NCBI RefSeq assembly: GCF_026341515.1
Contig: NZ_JAPEOK010000001.1
Location: forward strand, 7,378,001-7,442,000
DNA: 64,000 bases
Source: Streptomyces sp. NBC_00878
Lineage (GTDB): Bacteria; Actinomycetota; Actinomycetes; Streptomycetales; Streptomycetaceae
Direction of reading: 5' to 3'
Shown in pieces: positions 54,067 to 62,988 of the stretch. The position numbers and the translations under genes are program-made. Every line of letters begins with the position of its first letter. Position 1 is the first letter of the stretch. Below the pieces are notes generated by a model. The model was not told where the DNA came from. It ran no database searches and saw nothing but the letters and a program-made list of their open reading frames with translations.

Positions 54067-55332
54067 GTGGTCGACGCAGATCAGACATTCGTCATCGTCG
54101 GAGGCGGGCTGGCCGGCGCGAAGGCGGCCGAGACGCTCCGGGCGGAGGGTTTCAAGGGCCGCGTGATACTGATCTGCGACGAGCGCGACCACCCGTACGA
54201 ACGACCTCCGCTGTCCAAGGGCTATCTGCTCGGCAAGGAGGAGCGCGACAGCGTCTTCGTGCACGAGCCCGCCTGGTACGCGCGCAACGACATCGAGCTG
54301 CATCTCGGCCAGACCGTCGACGCCATCGACCGGACCGCGAAGACCGTCCGCTTCGGTGACGACGGCACGCTCGTCCACTACGACAAGCTGCTGCTCGTGA
54401 CCGGCGCCGAACCGCGCCGCCTCGACATCCCCGGCACCGACCTCGCGGGCGTCCACCACCTGCGGCGCCTCGCCCACGCGGAGCGCCTCAAGCACGTACT
54501 GACCGCCCTCGGCCGGGACAACGGCCACCTCGTCATCGCGGGCGCGGGCTGGATCGGCCTGGAAGTCGCCGCGGCCGCCCGTGAGTACGGCGCCGAGGTC
54601 ACCGTCGTCGAGCACGGGCCGACCCCGCTGCACTCGGTCCTCGGCCCCGAGCTGGGCCAGCTCTTCGCCGAGCTGCACCGCGAGCACGGCGTCCGCTTCC
54701 ACTTCGGCACGCGGCTCACGGAGATCACCGGCCAGGACGGCATGGTCCTGGCGGCCCGCACGGACGACGGCCAGGAGCACCCCGCGCACGACGTCCTGGC
54801 CGCCATCGGCGCCGCCCCGCGCACCGGCCTCGCCGAGGCCGCGGGCCTCACGATGGCCGACCGCGCGCACGGCGGCGGCATCGCGGTCGACGAGCGGTTG
54901 CGCACCTCCGACCCCGACATCTACGCGGCCGGTGACGTGGCCGCCTTCCCCCACGCGCTGTTCGACACCCGCATGCGCGTCGAGCACTGGGCGAACGCGC
55001 TGAACGGCGGCCCGGCGGCGGCCCGCGCGATGCTGGGCCGCGAGCTGACGTACGACAGGGTGCCCTATTTCTTCTCCGACCAGTACGACGTAGGGCTCGA
55101 GTACTCGGGCTGGGCGCCCCCGGGCACGTACGACCAAGTGGTGATCCGGGGAGACGCGGGCAAGCGGGAGTTCATCGCCTTCTGGACGAAGGACGGGCGG
55201 GTGCTGGCCGGGATGAACGTGAATGTGTGGGACGTCACGGACCCGATCCAGCAGCTGATCCGGACCCGGACCCGGGTGGACTCCGAGGCGCTCGCGGACC
55301 CGCACGTTCCGCTGGACAGTCTGGTCCCATGA
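54067..55332 (+). CDS. FAD-dependent ferredoxin-reductase-like protein
   Basis: 421-residue flavoprotein: FAD site FVIVGGGLAGAKAAETL near the start, second Rossmann IAGAGWIGLEVAAAA near 158, and IYAAGDVAAFPHALFDTRMRVEHW for the flavin end. It matches the reductases of Rieske or P450 electron chains. GTG 54067 follows GAGGAGGCATCAA. Partner ferredoxin is not local. It lies between dgt and dnaG on the same strand. Confidence 0.9.
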   Translation: MVDADQTFVIVGGGLAGAKAAETLRAEGFKGRVILICDERDHPYERPPLSKGYLLGKEERDSVFVHEPAWYARNDIELHLGQTVDAIDRTAKTVRFGDDGTLVHYDKLLLVTGAEPRRLDIPGTDLAGVHHLRRLAHAERLKHVLTALGRDNGHLVIAGAGWIGLEVAAAAREYGAEVTVVEHGPTPLHSVLGPELGQLFAELHREHGVRFHFGTRLTEITGQDGMVLAARTDDGQEHPAHDVLAAIGAAPRTGLAEAAGLTMADRAHGGGIAVDERLRTSDPDIYAAGDVAAFPHALFDTRMRVEHWANALNGGPAAARAMLGRELTYDRVPYFFSDQYDVGLEYSGWAPPGTYDQVVIRGDAGKREFIAFWTKDGRVLAGMNVNVWDVTDPIQQLIRTRTRVDSEALADPHVPLDSLVP

Positions 55333-55378
55333 CCGACGGCGGCGCTCGACTGTCACACCCTCCCCGTAGAATCCACGC

Positions 55379-57271
55379 GTGGCTGGAAGGATCAACGACG
55401 AGGACGTGAAGGCTGTTCGGGACGCGGTCCCGATCGACGCCGTGGTCTCGGAGTACCTCCAGCTGCGCAACGCGGGCGGCGGAAACCTCAAGGGTCTCTG
55501 CCCCTTCCACGACGAGAAGTCACCGTCCTTCCAGGTCAGCCCGAGCAAGGGGCTCTTCCACTGCTTCGGCTGCCAGGAGGGCGGCGACACCATCACGTTC
55601 GTGATGAAGGTCGACCACCTCACCTTCTCGGAGTCGGTCGAGCGCCTCGCCGGCCAGGCGGGCATCACGCTGCGCTACGAGGAGGGCGGGTACAACCCCT
55701 CCCACCAGCGCGGTGAGCGCATCCGCCTGGTCGAGGCCCACAAGATCGCCGCCCAGTTCTACATCGAGCAGCTCGACACCAGCTCGGAGGCCGACACCGG
55801 CCGCAAGTTCCTCGCCGAGCGAGGTTTCGACCAGGCCGCGGCCACCCACTTCGGCGTCGGCTACAGCCCCCAGGGCTGGGACCACCTCACGCGCTACCTC
55901 CGCGGCAAGGGATTCACCGACAAGGAGATCCTCCTCTCCGGCCTCTCCCAGGAGGGCCGCCGCGGCCCCATCGACCGCTTCCGCGGCCGCCTGATGTGGC
56001 CGATCCGCGACATCGGCGGCGAGGTCGTCGGCTTCGGCGCGCGCAAGCTGTACGAGTCGGACAACGGCCCGAAATACCTCAACACACCCGACACACCGAT
56101 CTACCGCAAGTCCCAGGTCCTGTACGGCATCGACCTCGCCAAGAAGGACATCGCCAAGAGCAGCCGGGCGGTCGTGGTCGAGGGCTACACGGACGTGATG
56201 GCCTGCCACCTGGCGGGTGTGACGACGGCGATCGCGACCTGCGGTACGGCTTTTGGCGGCGATCACATCAAGATCCTTCGCCGCCTATTGATGGACAATG
56301 GCACGGCGCGTGTCATCTTCACCTTCGACGGTGACTCAGCGGGTCAGAAGGCGGCGCTGCGGGCGTTCGAGGATGATCAGAAATTCGCTGCCTCGACGTA
56401 CATTGCGATCGCTCCGGACGGCATGGACCCGTGCGAACTGCGCCTGGCGAAGGGCGACGGGGCCGTTGCGGAATTGGTTCAGCCGCACACGCCGCTGTTT
56501 AAGTTCGCACTGCAACAGATCGTGCGGCGCTACGACTTGGAGACTCCAGGAGGTCGAGCGGCGGCTCTAGACGAGGCGGCACCCGTGGCTGCCCGGATCA
56601 AGGAGCGCACCGCGCGGCGTGAGATGGCTGTGGAACTCGCTGGCCTGGTCGGCATCCTGGACCAGGAGTTCGTGGTGGATCGTGTCGGCTACCTCAACCG
56701 GCGTAGTGGTGGTCAGGGCCCCGTGCCCACGCCTGCACGTTCCTCTCAGACCGAGACAGCTCCATCGAGGGCATTCGGGGGCCCCCCTTTGAACTTGCGT
56801 AATCCTGCGCATAAGACGGAGCGCGAACTCCTCAAACTGGCGCTCCAACGCCCGGAACTAGTCTCTCCGGCTTTCGACGCATTCGAGGCTGACGAATTCA
56901 CTGCGCCGCCCTACGCTGCCGTACGCGAGGTCATCGTAGAGGCGGGTGGTGCCGAGTACGGCGTCCAGGATCCTCAGGATTACCTAGTTAAGGCCCGCGA
57001 GGCCGCCCCGGACGACGCGGTCCGCGCCATGGTCACGGAGCTGGCCGTCGAGGCGATCATGCGCAAGACCGTCGACGAGCACTACGCGGGCGAGCAGCTC
57101 GTGACCGTCCGCCGCCGAGCCGTCGAGCGCCGCGTACGGGACGTCCAGGGCACCCTCGCCCGAGCCAGCGCCCAGGGCGACCCGGCCCAGCTGGCCGCCG
57201 TACAGAACGAGTTGTGGGTACTCCAGCAGTACGACCAGGCTTTGCGGGAGAAGGGCGCGGGCGCGCTCTGA
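55379..57271 (+). CDS. dnaG: DNA primase
   Basis: Replication primase of 630 residues. Zinc site C41, H44, C62, C65 (CPFHDEKSPSF, HCFGCQEGG). Toprim domain: VVEGYTDVMA with its Glu and FTFDGDSAGQ with the Asp pair. A C-terminal DnaB-interacting region completes it. GTG start at 55379. Between about 56230 and 56990 codon third positions are much less G/C-rich than on either side (CTA, TTG, TTT and GTT codons appear together), although the protein stays normal, so the gene looks mosaic. Confidence 0.96.
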   Translation: MAGRINDEDVKAVRDAVPIDAVVSEYLQLRNAGGGNLKGLCPFHDEKSPSFQVSPSKGLFHCFGCQEGGDTITFVMKVDHLTFSESVERLAGQAGITLRYEEGGYNPSHQRGERIRLVEAHKIAAQFYIEQLDTSSEADTGRKFLAERGFDQAAATHFGVGYSPQGWDHLTRYLRGKGFTDKEILLSGLSQEGRRGPIDRFRGRLMWPIRDIGGEVVGFGARKLYESDNGPKYLNTPDTPIYRKSQVLYGIDLAKKDIAKSSRAVVVEGYTDVMACHLAGVTTAIATCGTAFGGDHIKILRRLLMDNGTARVIFTFDGDSAGQKAALRAFEDDQKFAASTYIAIAPDGMDPCELRLAKGDGAVAELVQPHTPLFKFALQQIVRRYDLETPGGRAAALDEAAPVAARIKERTARREMAVELAGLVGILDQEFVVDRVGYLNRRSGGQGPVPTPARSSQTETAPSRAFGGPPLNLRNPAHKTERELLKLALQRPELVSPAFDAFEADEFTAPPYAAVREVIVEAGGAEYGVQDPQDYLVKAREAAPDDAVRAMVTELAVEAIMRKTVDEHYAGEQLVTVRRRAVERRVRDVQGTLARASAQGDPAQLAAVQNELWVLQQYDQALREKGAGAL

Positions 57272-57398
57272 GGCGGGGCGGGGCCCGGCCCGGGTACGCG
57301 ATCCGATCGGGGGGGGTGCCTCTATGTTCTTCGTCAAGCGTGTGGGCAGCTTCGGCTTGGGGTCCGTTCTTCTTCGTGGGGCATGAGACTGTCTGGTC

Positions 57399-57815
57399 GT
57401 GCCAGAGATGATGAGTGGGTTGGAGGCGGCCTTGGCTGAGGCGTCGTCTCCTTCGTGGACGCAACGTGTTCGTGCCGGGCGCGACCTTGCTTCCTTCGCT
57501 GATGTTTCTGAGGCTGCGGAAGCGCTGGTGGGGCTGCTGCTGGACGTCGAGGACACGGCGGTGATCCGACAGACGGCAGAGGCCCTGGCCCGGGTGGGGA
57601 CGGTGGCCGCCGTAAGGCTCATCGCTCTCGCGGTTGCCGAGGCTGACGACAACCAGGCTGACTGGCTGCAGACCGGGGTGCATGACGCGCTCGTGGGACC
57701 GGACGGTGTGCCGGACGTCGCAGCGGCCTGCGCGAACCTCGCCCGGGACCAGGAGGACGCTGTCCGACGGGCTGCCGCAGATATCTCGGCGTGGACAGAC
57801 GACACAAGGCGTTGA
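57399..57815 (+). CDS. HEAT-like repeat protein
   Basis: 138-residue helical protein with repeat-like units (VSEAAEALVGLLLDVEDTAVIRQTAEALARVG, then VAAVRLIALAVAEADDN), ending in ANLARDQEDAVRRAAADIS. No signal or membrane segment. GTG 57399, or ATG 57408, is the start. GC3 is lower than in flanking genes. Small HEAT proteins often act as scaffolds or toxin immunity factors; no partner is visible. It sits between dnaG and the IS110 element in a spot that is conserved core elsewhere. Confidence 0.7.
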   Translation: MPEMMSGLEAALAEASSPSWTQRVRAGRDLASFADVSEAAEALVGLLLDVEDTAVIRQTAEALARVGTVAAVRLIALAVAEADDNQADWLQTGVHDALVGPDGVPDVAAACANLARDQEDAVRRAAADISAWTDDTRR

Positions 57816-57842
57816 CCTGAATCGACCTGCCTGTGGGCTGGT

Positions 57843-59054
57843 TCATGCAGCTGTCGCTTGGGGAAGGCGGGGTTCGTAGAAGGTGCCGTCGCGGAGCATG
57901 GCGAACAGAACGCTGATGCGTTGGCGGGCGAGGCGGAGGATGGCCTGGGTGTGGGTCTTTCCGCGGGCCCGGCACTTGTCGTAGTAGGTGCGGGAGGCGG
58001 GATCGGCGTTCATGCAGGCAAAGGCGGACAGGAACATGGCGCGTTTGAGCTGGCGGTTGCCGCCTCGGGGTGCGTGTTCGCCATGGATCGAGGTGCCCGA
58101 CGACTTCGTGGTCGGGGCGAGTCCGGCGTAGGAGGCCAGGTGGGCGGCGCTCGGGAAGCTGGTGCCGTCGCCGACGGTGACCAGCAGGACGGCGGCGGTC
58201 CTGACGCCGACGCCGGGCATCGACGTCAGGACCGGGGAAAGAGGGTGGGCCTCCAGCAGGGCGTTGATCTGGGCTTCCAGGGCCCGGCGCTGTTCGTGGA
58301 CAGCGGCGAGAGAGCGGGCCAGGGAGGGCACGACGATGTCGAGGGTGCCGGTGCCCGGGACCACGACGGTCTGCTCGTCCAACGCCTCGAAGACATCGTC
58401 GATCAGCCGCTGGGCCATGCGCGGGGCCTTGGGCCGGATGAGCTCGACGAGCCTGCGGCGGCCGGCTTTGCGCAGTGCGGCCGGGGAGCCGTAGCGCTCC
58501 AGCAGCCAGGTGACGGCCTGGTGGTCGAGGCGGGGGCCCAGAACGCGTTCCAGCGACGGGTGGAACTGGGTGAGCAGGCCGCGTATCCGGTTGGACGTGC
58601 GGGTGGCCTCAGCGGCGAGGTCCTGGTCGAAGCCCACGAGGACCGTGAGTTCGGCGGTGATCTCGTCGGTGAGCTCCAGCGAGCGCAGGGTGTGCGGCAT
58701 GGTGCGGGCCGCATCCGCGATCACCGCGGCGTCCTTCGCGTCGGTCTTGGCCTCACCCGGGTACAGGTCGGCGATCCGCCGCATGGCCAGGCCGGGCAGG
58801 TAGGCGACCTCGCAGCCGGCGTCCCGGGCCACGGTCAGGGGGAGAGCCCCGATCGAGGCGGGCTGGTCCACGATCACCAGCACGGTGCCGAACTTCGCGG
58901 TCAGCTTGTCGAAGACGGCCCGTAGTTTCGGCTCGCTGTTGGGCAGCTGCTTGTCGAGGACCTTCTTCCCGGCTGGCGTGAGCCCATGGCCGTGATGGGC
59001 GCTCTTGCCGACGTCCAGGCCGAGGAATACGCCCACGTCTTGGGTGTCGAACAT
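57843..59054 (-). CDS. IS110-family transposase (DEDD/bridge-RNA guided)
   Basis: Recombinase of 403 residues. N-terminal RuvC-like domain: FLGLDVGKSAHHGHG and VLVIVDQPASIG, then AKTDAKDAAVIADAAR. C-terminal domain: TSMPGVGVRTAAVLLVTVG, YAGLAPTTKSSGTSI and GGNRQLKRAMFLSAF, containing the catalytic Ser. IS110 enzymes insert via a bridge RNA made from the element's non-coding end. ATG 59054 was chosen where the fold starts. Frame intact. Confidence 0.92.
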   Translation of the reverse strand: MFDTQDVGVFLGLDVGKSAHHGHGLTPAGKKVLDKQLPNSEPKLRAVFDKLTAKFGTVLVIVDQPASIGALPLTVARDAGCEVAYLPGLAMRRIADLYPGEAKTDAKDAAVIADAARTMPHTLRSLELTDEITAELTVLVGFDQDLAAEATRTSNRIRGLLTQFHPSLERVLGPRLDHQAVTWLLERYGSPAALRKAGRRRLVELIRPKAPRMAQRLIDDVFEALDEQTVVVPGTGTLDIVVPSLARSLAAVHEQRRALEAQINALLEAHPLSPVLTSMPGVGVRTAAVLLVTVGDGTSFPSAAHLASYAGLAPTTKSSGTSIHGEHAPRGGNRQLKRAMFLSAFACMNADPASRTYYDKCRARGKTHTQAILRLARQRISVLFAMLRDGTFYEPRLPQATAA

Positions 59055-59320
59055 CGCGCCCTTCCAGGGAAGTTGAACGTGCCGGCCTCGGCAGTGGTGT
59101 CGTACGCGCGCATCCACGTTATGCAGACCTGCCGCCCGCGAACTGCCCGGCATTGCGCCGGACCGGGCGGTGGCCGGACCTCTCATCAGCGTCTCCGACG
59201 GCACCTCCCGGGCCCGGTGACACCACCCCCCAGGTCATCCGTTCGACAGGGGGACACAGTCATGCCGGGCCCGGAGGCCAGCGGCCCTCTTGCAGGACCG
59301 CGGAAAACATAACGGGGGCG
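59055..59320 (-). ncRNA. Candidate bridge RNA region of the IS110 element
   Basis: Long non-coding stretch upstream of the transposase, the place where IS110-group elements encode the RNA that pairs with target and donor DNA. It is G/C-rich with several self-complementary segments (CCGGGCCCGG, CGGCCTCGGC). No loop assignment is made; position is the only strong argument. Confidence 0.35.
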
Positions 59321-59414
59321 GCGTATAACGGCGTACTACGGCGTTATACGGCGTACTTCGGGGAACCCGTCACCGTGACCATCGGCCGAGCGTCAACGTG
59401 ACCATCGGCCGAGC
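59321..59414. repeat. Direct repeats upstream of hrdA
   Basis: Four 10-bp units GCGTAYWWCG-like at 59321-59360, then two copies of CGTGACCATCGGCCGAGC (59374-59391 and 59397-59414). They lie between the IS110 end and hrdA. Confidence 0.85.
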
Positions 59415-59783
59415 ACCGACTGCGAAGGCATCGGGCCGCGGGCGGGCACGATGTGCGTTCGTTCCGTAAGGGAACCGCACACTCGGGGATCGTGCCAGAT
59501 CAGGGTACGAACGGGCACACGAGTTTTCCGCCAGGGTAACCACGCGGTCACGGACCGGACTCAAAAAGTCACCGCACGCCCCTCGTGGCGACGATGTGTC
59601 GTACTCCACACTGGGTTCCGGTGCCTGAGTCCTCGGAGCGCGGCCGACCCGAACGCGACGGGTCCTATGTCCCCGCGGTTCCGCTCAACGTGTTCGGGAC
59701 GGACAGCGGCAAGGCCGTCGGCTCCGCCCCTCGACGTACCGCTGCCGCACGCCTCAGCAGCGACATTCCTGGAGGTCGCCCCC
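59415..59783 (+). other. hrdA upstream region
   Basis: About 370 bases with no gene I can support. It should hold the hrdA promoter; a GGAGGT (59771-59776) is the ribosome-binding site. I do not see a clear -35/-10 pair. Confidence 0.5.
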
Positions 59784-60923
59784 GTGCAGACCCAGACCCT
59801 CTCCCAGACCGACAACGCCACCGACACGGACACGGATTCCGATTCCGACGTCATAGCGGCCGTACCGCCGCAGAGCCGTGTCGCGCACCACCCCGAGACG
59901 GCGGCGGAGCCTCAGGGCCCGTCGGCCGAGCCCGACGAGCCGCCCGTCACCCTCGTGGAGACCGAGACGCCGGAGCCGGTGGAAGTCCCCCGCGGGCGTA
60001 CGGACACCGGTGGGCCCTCGTCCGACCTGTTCCGCCAGTACCTGCGGGAGATCGGCCGGATCCCGCTGCTCACCGCGGCGGAGGAGGTGGAGCTGGCGCG
60101 CCGGGTCGAGGCCGGCCTCTTCGCGGAGGAAAGGCTGCGGCTGGCTCCCGACCTGGACAGCCAACTCGCCCTGGACCTCGACAAGTTGGTGGTCATGGGC
60201 CGGATGGCCAAACGCCGTCTGATCGAGGCGAACCTCCGGCTCGTCGTCTCCGTCGCCAAGCGGTACGTGGGGCGCGGGCTGACCATGCTCGATCTGGTCC
60301 AGGAGGGAAACCTTGGCCTGATCAGGGCGGTCGAGAAGTTCGACTACGCCCGCGGGTACAAGTTCTCGACGTACGCGACCTGGTGGATCCGCCAGGCCAT
60401 GTCCCGGGCCCTCGCCGACCAGGCCCGGACGATACGGGTGCCCGTCCATGTGGTCGAGCTGATCAACAGGGTGGTGCGGGTGCAGCGCCGCATGCTGCAG
60501 GAACGGGGGTACGAGCCGACGCCGGAGGAGGTCGCGGCGCACCTGGACCTGCCCAGCGAACGGGTCAGCGAGGTCCTGCGGCTGGCCCAGGAGCCGGTGT
60601 CCCTCCACGCGCCTGTGGGCGAGGAGGACGATGTGGCGCTCGGGGACCTGATCGAGGACGGGGATGCGACGAGTCCTGTGGAGTCGGCGGCGTTCCTGCT
60701 CCTGAGGGAGCACCTGGAAGCGGTCCTGTCGACCCTCGGCGAGCGTGAGCGCAAGGTCGTCCAACTCCGCTACGGCCTGGCCGACGGCCGCCCCCGCACG
60801 CTGGAGGAGATAGGCCGCATCTTCGGCGTCACCCGCGAACGGATCCGCCAGATCGAGTCCAAGACGCTGAACAAACTCCGCGACCACGCGTTCGCGGACC
60901 AACTGCGGGGCTACTTGGACTGA
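59784..60923 (+). CDS. hrdA: HrdA-like RNA polymerase sigma factor
   Basis: Group 2 sigma-70 of 379 residues. Region 1.2 ([31 protein letters not shown]), region 2 with the -10 element ([24 protein letters not shown], then [19 protein letters not shown]), region 3, and region 4.2 ([29 protein letters not shown]). Lacks the long N-terminal region of principal HrdB. GTG 59784 after GGAGGT. Position by dnaG and an ABC exporter matches hrdA of Streptomyces; the name rests on that. Confidence 0.88.
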   Translation: MQTQTLSQTDNATDTDTDSDSDVIAAVPPQSRVAHHPETAAEPQGPSAEPDEPPVTLVETETPEPVEVPRGRTDTGGPSSDLFRQYLREIGRIPLLTAAEEVELARRVEAGLFAEERLRLAPDLDSQLALDLDKLVVMGRMAKRRLIEANLRLVVSVAKRYVGRGLTMLDLVQEGNLGLIRAVEKFDYARGYKFSTYATWWIRQAMSRALADQARTIRVPVHVVELINRVVRVQRRMLQERGYEPTPEEVAAHLDLPSERVSEVLRLAQEPVSLHAPVGEEDDVALGDLIEDGDATSPVESAAFLLLREHLEAVLSTLGERERKVVQLRYGLADGRPRTLEEIGRIFGVTRERIRQIESKTLNKLRDHAFADQLRGYLD

Positions 60924-60936
60924 CCTGGGGTTTTCT

Positions 60937-61049
60937 CGCCCCCGCCGCCCAGGCCCCCGCTGAAATTCAGCCCCTCCGGCGTTTGAGGAGCGGGGGTTCG
61001 GGGGCGGAGCCCCCGAAAGGGACGGGAATGGGTAGGGGCGGCGGGGGCG
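60937..61049. terminator. Nested bidirectional terminator between hrdA and ABC genes
   Basis: Outer arms CGCCCCCGCCGCCC (60937-60950) and its complement (near 61036-61049), with TTTTCT on the left and AAAAA on the right, so it works from both sides. Inside is a second hairpin TTCGGGGGC-GGA-GCCCCCGAA (60997-61017). The CTCCGGCGTTTGAGGAGCGG motif inside is a frequent terminator-linked repeat in Streptomyces. Confidence 0.7.
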
Positions 61050-61059
61050 AAAAATGCCC

Positions 61060-62988
61060 TCAGTCCACCTCCACCACCGCCTGCGCGAACTGGGCCTGGT
61101 ACAGGCGCGCGTACGCTCCCTCCGCCGCCAGCAGGTCCGTATGCGCGCCCTGCTCCACGATCGAACCGTTCTCCATCACGAGGATCGTGTCCGCGTCCCG
61201 GATCGTCGACAAGCGATGCGCGATCACGAACGACGTCCGACCGTGCGCGAGCTTCGCCATCGCCTTCTGGATGAGCACCTCCGTACGCGTGTCCACCGAA
61301 CTCGTCGCCTCGTCCAGCACCAGAATCACCGGATCGGACAGGAACGCCCGAGCGATCGTGATGAGCTGCTTCTCGCCCGCGCTCACCCCCGACCCCTCGT
61401 CGTCGATGACGGTGTCGTACCCGTCGGGCAACGTACGGACGAAGCGGTCCGCGTGCGCCGCCCGGGCCGCCTCCTCGATCTCCCCACGCGTGACCTCACG
61501 CGAAGCCCCGTACGCGATGTTCTCCGCGATCGTCCCGCCGAACAGCCAGGTGTCCTGCAGCACCATGCCGATCCCGGCCCGCAGTTCGTCCCGGGACATC
61601 TTCGCGACGTCGACCCCGTCGAGGGTGATACGCCCGCCCGTCACTTCGTAGAACCGCATCAGCAGGTTCACGAGCGTCGTCTTGCCGGCGCCCGTCGGGC
61701 CGACGATCGCGACCGTGTGCCCCGGCTCCACCTTCAGCGACAGGTCCTCGATGAGCGGCTTCTCCGGGTCGTACCGGAAGGAGACCCCCTCCAGCGCCAC
61801 CCGGCCCCGGAGTTCCTCCGGACGCGCGCCCGTCACCGGGTCCGCCTCCTGCTCCTCCGCGTCCAGCAGTTCGAAGATCCGCTCCGCCGAAGCGACCCCG
61901 GACTGCACGAGGTTCGCCATGGACGCGACCTGGGTGAGCGGCATGGAGAACTGCCGGGAGTACTGGATGAAGGCCTGGACGTCACCGATCGAGAGGGCGC
62001 CCGAGGCGACACGCAGTCCGCCGACCACGGCCACCAGCACATAGTTCAGGTTCGACACGAACATCATCAGCGGCTGCATGACCCCGCTGTTGAACTGCGC
62101 CCGGAACCCGGCCTCGTACAGCTTCTCGTTCTCCTCGGCGAACTGTGCCGCCGACTCGTCCTGCCGTCCGAAGACCTTCACGAGGTTGTGGCCGGTGTAC
62201 ATCTCCTCGATGTGCGCGTTGAGCTTGCCGGTGGTCCGCCACTGCTGCACGAAGTGCGGCTGCGACCGCTTCCCGACGAGCACGGCCACGTAGAACGACA
62301 GCGGCACGGTGACCAGCGCGACGAGCGCGAGCAGCCACGACACCCAGAACATCATCGCCAGCACACCGACGATGGTCAGCAGCGAGTTGACGAGCTGGCC
62401 CAGGGACTGCTGGAGGGTCTGCCCGATGTTGTCGATGTCGTTCGTGGCGCGGCTGAGCACCTCACCGCGCTGACGCTTGTCGAAGTACGACAGCGGCAGC
62501 CGCGACAGCTTCGTCTGCACGTCCTCGCGCATGTTGTACATCGTCTTGTTGACGGCCCGGTTCACCAGCCGCGTCGCCACGGCCATCAGCAGACCTGCCA
62601 CCAGGAACGCCGCGAGCGCGAGCCCCAGCACCTCGCCGACCGTGCCGAAGTCGATGCCCTTGCCCGGGGTGAAGTCCGTCCCGGAGAGCATGTCGGCCGT
62701 ACCGCCGTCGCCGCGCTCCCGCATCGCCGCGAGGACCTCGGCCTTCGTCCGGCCCGCGGGCATCTCCCGCCCGACGACCCCGGCGAAGACGAGGTCGGTG
62801 GCCCGGCCCAGGATCTTCGGCCCGAGGACCGAGAGGCCGACGCTGACCACCACGGCGACGAGCATTCCGTACAAGGTCGCGCGTTCCGGTCGGAACTGTT
62901 TCAGGAGCCGCTTTCCGGACCCCCTGAAGTCCATCGAGTGCTGGTCGGGACCGCCCCCGGCCATCATCCGCCCCATGGGCCCGGCCAT
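61060..62988 (-). CDS. ABC exporter subunit B (consensus ATPase residues)
   Basis: Half-exporter of 642 residues with six membrane segments (to about 370) and an ATPase domain. Walker A GPTGAGKTTL, Walker B ILVLDEATSSVD with catalytic Glu, and H-loop FVIAHRLSTI are canonical, but the signature reads VSAGEKQ instead of LSGGQ. ATG 62988 overlaps the partner stop by one base (TGATG). With the partner it should form a heterodimer with one weak ATP site. Substrate unknown. Confidence 0.93.
   Translation of the reverse strand: MAGPMGRMMAGGGPDQHSMDFRGSGKRLLKQFRPERATLYGMLVAVVVSVGLSVLGPKILGRATDLVFAGVVGREMPAGRTKAEVLAAMRERGDGGTADMLSGTDFTPGKGIDFGTVGEVLGLALAAFLVAGLLMAVATRLVNRAVNKTMYNMREDVQTKLSRLPLSYFDKRQRGEVLSRATNDIDNIGQTLQQSLGQLVNSLLTIVGVLAMMFWVSWLLALVALVTVPLSFYVAVLVGKRSQPHFVQQWRTTGKLNAHIEEMYTGHNLVKVFGRQDESAAQFAEENEKLYEAGFRAQFNSGVMQPLMMFVSNLNYVLVAVVGGLRVASGALSIGDVQAFIQYSRQFSMPLTQVASMANLVQSGVASAERIFELLDAEEQEADPVTGARPEELRGRVALEGVSFRYDPEKPLIEDLSLKVEPGHTVAIVGPTGAGKTTLVNLLMRFYEVTGGRITLDGVDVAKMSRDELRAGIGMVLQDTWLFGGTIAENIAYGASREVTRGEIEEAARAAHADRFVRTLPDGYDTVIDDEGSGVSAGEKQLITIARAFLSDPVILVLDEATSSVDTRTEVLIQKAMAKLAHGRTSFVIAHRLSTIRDADTILVMENGSIVEQGAHTDLLAAEGAYARLYQAQFAQAVVEVD

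Larger units (their letters stand above)
57816..59320 (-). mobile_element. IS110-family insertion sequence
   Basis: Holds one DEDD transposase gene (57843-59054), a short 3' flank and a long non-coding 5' flank (59055 to about 59320), as in the IS110 subgroup. These elements make no terminal inverted repeats, so the exact ends cannot be read; boundaries here are approximate. It separates dnaG/HEAT from hrdA. Confidence 0.7.
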
